DNA of 64,000 bases, taken from assembly GCF_905220415.1 (NCBI RefSeq), contig NC_059548.1, positions 7,628,501-7,692,500 of the forward strand, read 5' to 3'. Of this stretch, positions 46,401-58,400 are shown piece by piece (position 1 is the first letter of the stretch; each line of letters starts with the position of its first letter). The notes beneath the pieces were generated by a model. The model did no database searches, was not told the DNA's origin, and saw nothing but the letters and a program-made list of their open reading frames with translations. The DNA is from Colias croceus. Its lineage: Eukaryota; Arthropoda; Insecta; Lepidoptera; Pieridae. Made by a program: the position numbers and the translations under genes.

Positions 46401-49400
46401 AGACCGAAGGTTATTAAATTTTGTTTTTAACTATCTTATACAAAATTTAATAAACATACAAATATTTATCATAGGATAATTGATTAGGCACTTAAAAATC
46501 CCTACGGAGGTTATTATTGTTTCACCGTGAACCCTATTGGTGCTAAGTTTACACACATTTCTAATTTGCAATAAACTTTAATAACTCGATCATCATTATT
46601 GTGAACAGTTGAAGGATTTTATGTATGATTCGCAAACCTTTTCATCATTTCCATCTATCGATGCGAGTTGCGACAAATCGTCAATATATGTTATGACAAC
46701 AAGTCTTTTTAAGCTATTGCATAGCTTCTATCGCGGGCCTTGAGCGTGGGAACCGAATCGAGAAATTCCGTAACGAAAAAACCTCACGCTCCCCACTCCG
46801 ACAGGCTCGGAGGTGTGGCTTGAAGGCATGCTATGCAATAGCTTTACCGCGGCAGTCCCCGAGTGCCACACGTCTTTTTTTGCTATTACATCTTCTTTAT
46901 TTGCACATATATTAATTAACAAAAACGCATTCAACAATCTTAGTTACTAAACCCATTTATAGATCCTTACCAAAATTATATGTTACATTTTGCAGCCACC
47001 GCAAACGACAGAAGAAAGCGGGAGACGCATGCTACCCAGAATATCAGTCGAAGTTCCACCATTTGACGAGCCATCTTCAATTAATTCTCTACGTCTGGCT
47101 GTACCTGACCAAGCCATTCATCATCCTAGTAACTGGAAAGCATTATTCAGAAAACCAGACGGATTGACTAGAGATGACTTTGATGCGTATAATGAAATAC
47201 CAACTATACCGTCTCCCATCACGCCCAGACCTGGTCCTGTCAGACCGAGTAGACCGAGCAGACCCAGACCAATGCCAACACAATTTAGACCAAGCCTTAC
47301 AACAGCCACACCACCAATGTTCCAAAATGCTATGACAAACATACGAAAAGATATTAAAGAGGAAATGGACGCATTTAACGAAAAGCTGCTCCTTGATAAA
47401 TATGACGAACCAAGGTAATTACGATCTACCATTATAATTTGATGAAAAATATTAAAATATTGTAACTAAACAATTTAGAGCAAAATATCCTTAAGGTTTT
47501 TTAGAGAAAATGTAGGAAGTACGATCATTAATACCTACACATACTTTTTAGTTTAAGGGATGATAGCAGAGAAAAACTAAAGAAGGGCGAAAAGCAAAGT
47601 GAAGAAGATTACGAAGAAGATATCAAAGGAATACCCATAAGAAAGAAGAGAGATTACAATTTGAATGAAATCGAAAGTAACAATAGCAAAAAGCTGTTTA
47701 CAATAACGAATATTCAGGATTTAATGTCGAAATTACGCTCACTAAGCAACACATATCCAGACACAACAATTTATAAAACACATGAAGAAAATAAAAATAT
47801 GTTACATTTCAGAGAACTAACGGACGCTACATTTTTGCAATTAATTATTTCCACTACGATGTCCTGAGCTAATCGTGTTTATGTTTTTTTTATTTGTTTT
47901 ATTTGTTATTGTTTCTTTTTGTTGTAATAAATTATTTATCAAACATGTGAGTTTTTAAAATACTTTTAATTAATATATTTTCTTACTAAACTGTTAAATA
48001 ATAGGTAAATCTTGTTCTTCATATTGATCTAAACACAGGTTTCCTTTCAAGCAAAATTTTGCATAAAAATTGCTAAATCGACGCTTATGTTTTATATTCA
48101 TACTAAGACTTCAAAAACCTGCCTTATCGCACTATAGACAAAGGTTTTTTGCGTTCGATATAAAAGGTTAACACATTTATTTATTTATTTATTTATTAAA
48201 AAGGTTCATCACCAGTTGTTACATATGTATCATTCTCGTTAAATAGTAACAATAGGATTTACACATTATATGTGTGCATAAATAACTTATGTATTGGATA
48301 TACTGTTACTTTTATTAATTTCAGGTAATTTATGATTTAATTAAAGTTAATAATAAATTGGAACCTACGTAAATTCTATATGCAAGATAAAACAACAAAT
48401 TTGCATTATTTACTAGAACTAAACATCTCATTGATGTGTTCATTTATTTATTGAAATTTTTAGGAAAGGTCATGCATGCTATTAAAAAAATAATCGCTAA
48501 ATAATTAAAAAAATAAATCTATATCGATTCTATCTCGATTTTCCTTGTCACAATATGTTTTTATAATGATTCTATTAACGGAATTCCTTTTTATTGGCGT
48601 ATTGTTCTATTATTATGTAATTATTGTATGAATAGCTGTAAGGAATCAGAAATAAATAAATAAATAAAAATAAATAAATAAATAATCTTCCGCATACAGA
48701 AAGTAGATAGGTATCTTTTATTCATTAAAGATATATCCGTATAGTTCGCAATATTCCTGGAGATGATTACAGTTGTAATAATTAAAAGACCGGTAGGAAA
48801 CGTTTCAGGACGGCGGAATGAATATAAATCTGAATCAACATTAAAACTTTGCGGAGGATTGAAAGCCAGCGTAAATAACAATTAAGCTTCTTTGTGTTAA
48901 TCAAATCGTGTAATTTGTGTTCTAATGCGATTTATTCGTTCATTTGGTGCCTGAACAGTAGTATATTTGTGGTCTTGATGAAAAATTACTAGTTAAACCT
49001 TTTGTAGTTTAAAGAACTAACTCTGTACAATATCGTTTTGCTTAGACTTATAGTCTAAATTATAAAAAACGTAGCTGAAAAATTACTATGAGAGTTTGCA
49101 TAATCGATTTGATTTTTGTTTTGAATGAAGACATAAGTAGTATAATTAACCATATTTTTGGTAGCATTTTATTATCATTACAAATATGAAAATAAGATCA
49201 AATTATAACACAGAAACAATTACTTATTAAGTAAGGATTCAGCGTTCACTTAAGAGAGCGCTTTAATCCAAATAACGGTCCAATACGGATACTGTAAATT
49301 AATGAATAAATAATGCAGGGAAGTATTAATAGTATAATGTAAACACGGGGAGCCAAAACGTCTATAAACGGGTTACAAAGCTGGTAATCTGATAATCACA

Positions 49401-52400
49401 GCTTAGCTGAACAGCGTTATCGCAGTACCGAAGCAAACTGTTTACCTAGCAAATGTTCCACTGAGGATTATGACGGAACATTTTGTCGTTATTAACATTT
49501 TAGACCTGCTGTCTTGGCAATAAAGTGATAACGTTGGAAGCCTTTTTGGCACGCTGCTCTCAGAGATCATTGTACCTTGTCAAGGCTTGTTTCTTGTCGC
49601 AATATGTGTAAATTACCTCGAGTGTTCTTGTAAGTTTTGTGTTTCCGCAGATCTAGCAAGCTGTCTGAGAAAAATGACAAATAGCCCATTCATGTCATTC
49701 ACCGATGTGCTTAATTTCTGTATTTTATGACGACGCAAAGAAACCTAGTTGAATAAATAAATATTTTAGCTCATGTTTGAAATGTCCAATTAATATGTCC
49801 AAAACTTATGGCATTTTTCCATTTTAATTATCCAACAACGCGCAAACAATTTATTCTGTAGAAGTATAGTCGACACTTTTTCCCCGACTTTCCTTAAAAC
49901 ATTTCTCTATGAGGCTAATTATGTTTTAACGATAACAAAGTGATTAACTTGAAGCTTTCAAAAGAGCATGTTTGTCACGTTATTTGCAGATGACTTCAAT
50001 AGCTCTATATTACTTTTGTAAGAGAAGGGAAAAAGAACGGCAAACATTGGAGAGGCGTCATAAATAAAAACGTGATCAAAATATAAGGTTTCACGGAACG
50101 TTTTAATTAACTTTCCGGTGTTCAATTAATTGAGAAGCTAAAATGTCGTAGAAGACAATTTCTGGTGTATTTTTGAATGAATGTACCTTACTTATTTAGT
50201 TAGTAAACTATAGTTTTTCTTATACTTTACTCGATTTGAAGTAGAAACATAATCGTAAACGATTCGAAAAATTAATTTTGTACATACATTTGGCAAGGCT
50301 TACTGCGAATTTTATGTGTGTATGTTACAGTCAAAACCCTGAACCAGTCAATAACGTTATTGACCGGTAAAATCAGTTAATAAGGATATTGACTAAGGGC
50401 GTCGGTTAATATCCTTATTAACTGATTTTATCTGATTAAACCAGTTAATAACGTTATTGACTAAGGGCATCGGTCAATATCCTTATTAACTGATTTTAAG
50501 TCGAGACATCTAGTCAATATAGGTTTTAACCGACGTGCCCAGTCAAAACTCATAAAAAGTTAAGGACGTTAGTGAAATTATACTAGAAAATCATTTAAAA
50601 AGGTTCATAAAACTTTTTAAAGTGCAATATTAAAGAGTTTTATGTTTTATTAATTAATTCGGGGTATTGTTTGTAAACTGCAACCGCGCGAGAATACGTG
50701 CCCCAAAATATTTTTGAAGATGGCAATTGTGTTTTAATAACAACTAGGTTTCCGCCCGCATAGTTCCCGTTCCCGTGGGATTTCCGGGATTGCGTTAGTT
50801 TCTGATTTGATGGAGTGACCTGCAGGTGTACTTAGAATACTGCTACTGGATCTAATAGACGAGTAGAGCTAGGTGTGCTGAGTTTGGGCTCGTTTTGTTA
50901 GTTATGTTGAGACCTTACCTCCTGACTTGATGGACTGACTTGCAGGTGTACTTCGAAGACTGCTACTGGAACTATTATACGAGTAGAGCTAGGTGTACCG
51001 AGTTTGGGCTCGTTTTGTTAGTTATGTTGAGACCTTACCTCCGGACTTGATGAAGTGACCTGCAGGTGTACTTCGAAGACTGCTACTGGAAATAATAGAC
51101 GAGTAGAGCTAGGTGTGCCGAGTTTGGGCTTGTTTTGTTAGTTACGTTGAGACCTTACCTCCTGACTTGATGGAATGACCTGCAGGTGTACTTCGAAGAC
51201 TGCTACTGGAACTATTATACGAGTAGAGCTAGGTGTGCCGAGTTTGGGCTCGTTTTGTTAGTTATGTTTAGACCTTACCTCCGAACTTGATGGAGTGACC
51301 TGCAAGTGTACTTCGAAGACTGCTACTGGAACTAATAGACGAGTAGAGCTAGGTGTGCCGAGTTTGGGCTCATTTTGTTAGTTACGTTGAGACCTTACCT
51401 CCGGACTTGATGAAGTGACCTGCAGGTGTACTTCGAAGACTGCTACTAGAACTAACAGACAAGCCGAGCTAGATTTACCGAGTTTGGGCACGTTTTGTTA
51501 GTTATGTTGAAACCTTACCTCCGGACTTGATGGAGTGACCAGCAGGTACTAACAAAACGAGCCTCAACTCGGCACACCTAGCTCTACTCGTTTAATAGTT
51601 CCAGTAGCAGTCTTCGAAATACACCTGCAGGTCACTCCATCAAGTCCGGAGGTAAGGTCTCAACATAACTAACAAAACGAGCCCAAACTCGGCACACCTA
51701 GCTCTACTCGTATAAAAGTTCCAGTAGCAGTCTTCGAAGTACACCTGCAGGTCATTCCATCAATTCCGGAGGTAAGGTCTCAACGTAACTAACAAAACGA
51801 GCCCAAACTCGGCACACATAGCTCTACTCGTCTATTAGTTCCAGTAGCAGTCTTCGAAGTACACCTGCAGGTCACTCCATCAAGTCCGGAGGTAAGGTCT
51901 CAACGTAACTAACAAAACGAGCCCAAACTCGGCACACCTTAATCTACTCGTCTATTAGTTCCAGTAGCAGTCTTTGAAGTACACCTGCAGGTCACTCCAT
52001 CAAGTCAGGAGGTAAGGTCTCAACGTAACTAACAAAACAAGCCCAAACTCGGCACACCTAGCTCTACTCGTCTATTAGTTCCAGTAGCAGTCTTCGAAGT
52101 ACACCTGCAGGTCACTTCATCAAGTCCGGAGGTAAGGTCTCAACATAACTAACAAAACGAGCCCAAACTCGGCACACCTAGATCTACTCGTATAATAGTT
52201 CCAGTAGCAGTCTTCGAAGTACACCTGCAGGTCATTCCATCAAGTCCGGAGGTATGGTCTCGACATAACTAACAAAATGAGCCCAAACTCTGCACACCTA
52301 GCACTACTCGTATAATAGTTCCAGTAGCAGTCTTCGAAGTACACCTGCAAGTCACTCCATCAAGTCAGGAGGTAAGGTCTCGACATAACTAACAAAACGA

Positions 52401-55400
52401 GCCCAAACTCGGCACACCTAGCTCTACTTGTCTATTAGTTCCAGTAGCAGTCTTCGAAGTACACCTGCAGGTCACTCCATCAAGTCCGGAGGTAAGGTCT
52501 CAATATAACTAACAAAACGAGCCCAAACTCGGCACACCTAGCTCTACTCGTCTATTAGATCCAGTAGCAGTCTTCGAAGTGCACCTGCAGGTCACTCCAT
52601 CAAATCAGAAACTAACGCAATCCCGGAAATCCCACGGGAACGGGAACTATGCGGTTTTTCTTTGACTGCGCGGGCGAAGCTGCGGGCGGAAATCTAGTTG
52701 TTATTAAAACACAATTGCCATCTTCAAAAATATTTTGGGGCACGTATTCTCGCGCGGTTGCAGTTTACAAACAATTCCCCGAATTAATTAATAAAACATA
52801 AAACTCTTAAATATTCCACTTAAAAAAGTTTTATGAACCTTTTTAAATGATTTTCTAGTATAATTTCACTAACGTCCTTAACTTTTTATGAGTTTTGACT
52901 GGGCACGTCGGTTAAAACCTATATTGACTAGATGTCTCGACTTAAAATCAGTTAATAAGGATATTGACCGATGCCCTTAGTCAATAACGTTATTAACTGG
53001 TTTAATCAGATAAAATCAGTTAATAAGGATATTAACCGACGCCCTTAGTCAATATCCTTATTAACTGATTTTACCGGTCAATAACGTTATTGACTGGTTC
53101 AGGGTTTTGACTGTAACATGTATAACTAGAACAAGACCGCCTCCTTGGTACAGTGGTTGACGCGTGAGCGTAGAGCCGAGGGGTCCTGGGATCGATTCCC
53201 GGTGGAGACGAAAAAAATGTCTTGGTCTGGCAGGACACAGAAGGCCTGCCAGACCTATGATATACGATAATGTACCTACTTGTCCCTAAGAAAATGGATT
53301 AGTGAAACAGATGTGTGCATAATGCATCTGCCCCTTACCCCTCCTGGGGACACGGGACTTCACTTGTGACTAGTACAATAGATAATGCCTGTCAAAGCCA
53401 TTGTGAGAATGACATCCAGTTAATTTAAAATTGAAAATTTCATCTTTAATTTTGCCAATTTTTTGGAATAAATTATAAAAATGAACTAGTTGCAATGATG
53501 ATTAAAATGAAAATTGTATGCTTATAATAAAAAAAAACCGTTTCTGATGTTTAAAAATATTATACTTACTTGTGTATTTAGGAAAGAAGGTTAGTTTTAA
53601 AAATTCGGGCAACAAGATTTAAAAAGTGGAACTGCAATTTCACCAAATATATTTTTAAATGTCTCTTTCCATAAGAGCGCAATAATAATGCTCTCACTTT
53701 TTAATTAAAACCACTTGCAATTTTAAAATTGTAGCAGTCTATTTAGAAATTCATATTTTTGTTACTTATTATGAATAAATTACTTTATTCCAAAGCAATT
53801 ATTGTAATTTTACTATGATATTTTATATCTTTCTTAAATATTATTCCAATGGACTTTTTTAAAATATTTTATTTATAACTATTTTAAGATTTCCGCCCAC
53901 GGCTTCGCCCGCGCAGTCAAGAAAAACCCGCATAGTTCCCGTTCCCGTGGGATTTCCGGGATTGCGTCATTTTCCTGGGATAAAAAGTAGCCTATGTCCT
54001 TTCTCGGGTATCAAAATATCTCTATACCAAATTTCATGAAAATTGGTTCTGTAGTTTAGGCGTGATTAAGTAACAGACAGACAGACAGAGTTACTTTCGC
54101 ATTTATAATATTAGTATGGATATTTGGTATTGTTATCTAGCAATGAAATAAAGTTATTACTTTACCAACATATTACAGACATACTTGACTCATTTTTTCA
54201 AATATTACTCCAAACCATAACCACATTCATATTCTTCTTTATTGTTCTAATATTTTGCCTAATCTTCGCCATTTTGCGCTCGTTTAACAGAAAAGGGTCA
54301 ATTAAAGGGATTTTATGACCTCCGAGTGTATGGGAACCACCATTTACCGACTAACAAGGATAATGAGGCGCACGAAATGGTTATAACAAATATATTCGGG
54401 GGTTTTATTTCAAACTTTAGTATTTGCTCGTGAATAAGTAGTTTACATGGAATTGATATTCTGAATTACGAAGATATATCGAGTGCAATGCTCAATCACT
54501 CTTTTGTTAGTTTTTTTTTCTTATAAACGATTGTTTTATTAAAAAAAATGTATTTCTGTTAAAAAAGTATTTCTATTACATTTCGGAAGTATTCGAACCA
54601 ATTTTTTTCTATTTCTACATTTTGTAGATAAATATCTAGTACTGCTCTAACTTTCGTAGCACCAACTTTGCAGAAGCTTTTGTTTTTATGAAGAAGTTTT
54701 AATCTTAATGATTTATCTAATTGGTTATAATATTTCAACGATGGTACAAGGTTTTCAAGGTGCATGACTTTCAACAAATGACAATGACACTCCACATTCA
54801 GCCACTAGGGTTTTTTCGTGTCAAGAGGGCAGACAAAGGCGGTAAAATTGCCCATCGTAGCTCCCTTATACATACGAAATCTTGAATTACAGGTGGGCAC
54901 AAATGGCAATTAGTTATAAAAAACAAAATAACGTCTCAGTTCATATAAAAATTTCAAGAAAATGTTTCGTTATGTATGTTGAAACTATCGGTGAGTCTTT
55001 ATTATTTTTGCATACGAAAGATACAATAACAATATTAACAATATCTTTTTTAAATTCAAATAAACAATTTATGTTAATTTTTTTGTAATTGTAATAATTG
55101 CGTAAAGTACAGTATAGTAGTAATAGATGACCACACAACTTAAGTATGTACATGTCATTCAATGTAAAATGATTCCAAGTCGCCATTAAATTTTAATGCC
55201 CACAAACTACAGTTTAATTGACTGACCGGTTGGCTTGGTTGGTAGTGGCCCTGCCTTCCGAGCCAGAGGTCGTGGGTTCGATTCCCACCCGTGGCAAATA
55301 TTTGTGTGATGAACATAGATGTTTGCTCTGTGTCTGGATGTTAATTATCTATATAAGTATTTATTTAAAAATTATATATTATGTATGTTTATCAGCCATC

Positions 55401-58400
55401 TGGTTTCCATAACACAAGCGAAAGCTTAATATGGGATCAGATTGTGCCGTGTGTGAAAATGGTCCTGAAATATTTATTTTATTTATTTATTTATAAATTC
55501 TCAAAACTGTAGTATGTACATAGCGTTTAAGTTCTAAACACTCACGCTAGATCTGCATTAGATCTTGATTCAGACTGAATATGTAATGCAAAGAAAACTA
55601 ACATATTGAATTTGCAACCACTCTAGGGTATTTGAGATTAGATTTACTCCTTCACACATCTCTGCTTGAAAAGGAACATATTCCTTTTAAATTGTAACAG
55701 AAAGCTTTTCCACGCTAGAAACTCTAGTTTAACTGATTCGATCAAATTGCCCGAGTGTTTAAGGACCCTGGTTGACGTCTTTAGGCCGAAAGAAATTGTT
55801 TACCTTACAAAGAAAACTCGTATAAATTGCTTACAAAAGTTAGGCCGGGAACGAGTTGTTAACCTTTTTAAATGTATCAATTTTATACATTGTTATTGCC
55901 TACTTGTGATCACAGTGATATCAGTATGCTCCTTGTATGGTCAAGTTTTAGTATTCAATATAATTTTGTTGTGTAATTAAAGTTTTGTTTAATTAATTTT
56001 TGATCTTATTAATGGCCTTATTAATAGCTATCAGTAATGCAGATATAATTGTTAACTATTCCTGTATGATTGACGAATACGCTACGCTTATTATACCTAC
56101 ACCTTAATGTATTACATATTTTTATATTTCGATCGTGAAACAATAATTCATAAGGACGTATCTAAATAATTAAAAAATGACAAGCGCTAAACAATCGCTA
56201 AACTTAGTGCTATATTAAAAGTTCACAGTTGATATACACATTGTGACATTATTCGGTACAAATAACCAATTTATATTCTTACTGCAGTGTTTTTTTTTAA
56301 GTATGCTTTATTTACTACTACTACATTAATTTTAAACACATTATCGGCTCTTTATCACAGTCTATAATGTGTTTAAAATTGAATAGCCTGAATTTTCATT
56401 CCATTAAAAGTTTAATTGACAGTCGTTCATAATCAAAACGTAATTAAAATAATAATTTATTATTATATAAACAATTCATTATGTTTTATTTCATTATACA
56501 ATACCTACAAGCTAAATCTGATTCACGCAAACCGAAATCACTCTTTATAATTTTTTCAAAGGGTTTTTTTATACTTAAAATATAGAGAAGGTAAATAATA
56601 TTCAAGGTACGTCCACAGTTGACAAATATGTACTACGTACATACAGTTAGGAAACTAAGCCCCTGCGATGAAATTATGACGTATAGCTATAGGGCTGTTA
56701 CCTTTTTGATATTTAACCGACTTCAAAAATGGAGGAGGTTATCAATTCGGCCTGTATATTTCTGTTTGCTTTTTTTCACAGTTGACTTTGTGGTAATTTT
56801 GAGATTAAAACCCGTTAAAATTAAAAAAATGGTGCAGCCTAAATATGAATTTACAAGAAGAAACAATCTCAATAAAATATATACCTTGTAAAAGTAAATA
56901 GGTACGTTTTTTTCAGTGCTATATTTCGAAATCTTGTCTTTTTTGGACGCCGAAGGCTATTTTAATGTATGTACCTACCTAAATTATTTATAATGCTTGA
57001 TATTTGTATGATACATATAAGTATTCAATAATTATTTTAAACCAGAATTAACAATACTTGTATGTAGGTATACCTACTAAATTATTTTTAAAACGATAAA
57101 TTAAATTAAATTAAAAAACACAAAATATGCAAAAATAAATTAAAATTATTATTATACGAACATAGAACCTCCTTTTATATAACCTTTTTGTTTTAGGATG
57201 AAAAAGAAAATAGTTTGACAGGCTTAGTGCTTGACAAAGTGGTAAAGTCACGTATCGATAAAAATACAATAATTATTATAATATCTATCTTTTTCTTCCC
57301 TAATATTTACGTAATTATGCACATAAATTTAAACAAGATTTTTTAAGGTTTCCATTTTTTAGATTTTCGTGCTCTTCTAGATTGCGTAAAAAATAGATGC
57401 GGTCTTTAAACAGACTGGACTCCTAATAGGTACTATTTGTAGCTATCATTTTGGTAGAAAATATGTCAACATAATTTAAAACTCATACTGCCATATCTAT
57501 AGAAATTAAAAAATAGTCTCTTTTTAACTTGTAGTCAGATACGATACAGATATATATTTATTGAAAGGGCTACAAACTGAAACAATCGATATTTATTTAA
57601 TGTGAAATGACATCACTTTAAACTTTTTTCCATACTATATTCAAAATCTGTGGATGTGTCACCCGCTACTATCGATCCCCCTCAATACCCTCGAAAACAC
57701 GCTTTATGGGGGGGGAGCCATTTCGAACATTTTGTATGAAGTTTCCTTACTGTATGTATCTGTATATTGTGGTACGTCTTAGTACGTAAATAGTAGTACG
57801 TAATTAAATCAACAAAAGTCAAATCTTATCAAGAGAAACGAGCCCTCAACTAAAACACAAACTTAAAGTGACATTACGGGTATCAGTGAATACTTGGTGA
57901 ATACCTACCTATTGTATAAACACCGTAAACGCCAAAAGTCAAAACATCAAGTTTTAATGAGTTTTGTTATATTAATTATGTTTTTTGACTTGTTTTCATT
58001 TTCTTCGTAACGTTCTTGGTAGTCCGTTCGGCAATCACGTCGAAATAAATTGTTTAAGCCTTTTTTGTATGAATAAATTTAAAAGAAAAATAGTTAAATG
58101 TCACCTTTGTCTAATTAATCTAATTCGACTACCATAGATTGATACTTTATTTAACATGACGACAAAACCAAAAAATGACTCCCCGAGTGACAATATTTCT
58201 CATGTATTTTTTTTCCTTCAAAATATACATAACACGACTGCACAAAATATTTAAAACAAATGACTGGCTAAAATTATTATTTGCAAAGAGTATCTATTTA
58301 ATCAGCATCAGAAAAATGTTCTAACATTAATCTAATTTAACTTAGATAAACATAAAGATCAAAGAAGTAAGAACTAAAGACTTCAGAAGTAGAGCATGCT

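Noticed and set aside
47121..47432. Minus-strand frame opposite gene D exon 6
   Set aside because: Shadow of the Pro/Arg-coding exon.
50806..52610. 120 bp repeats as a possible CRISPR array
   Set aside because: Monomers are contiguous with no unique spacers, the array inverts in the middle, and the host is eukaryotic.
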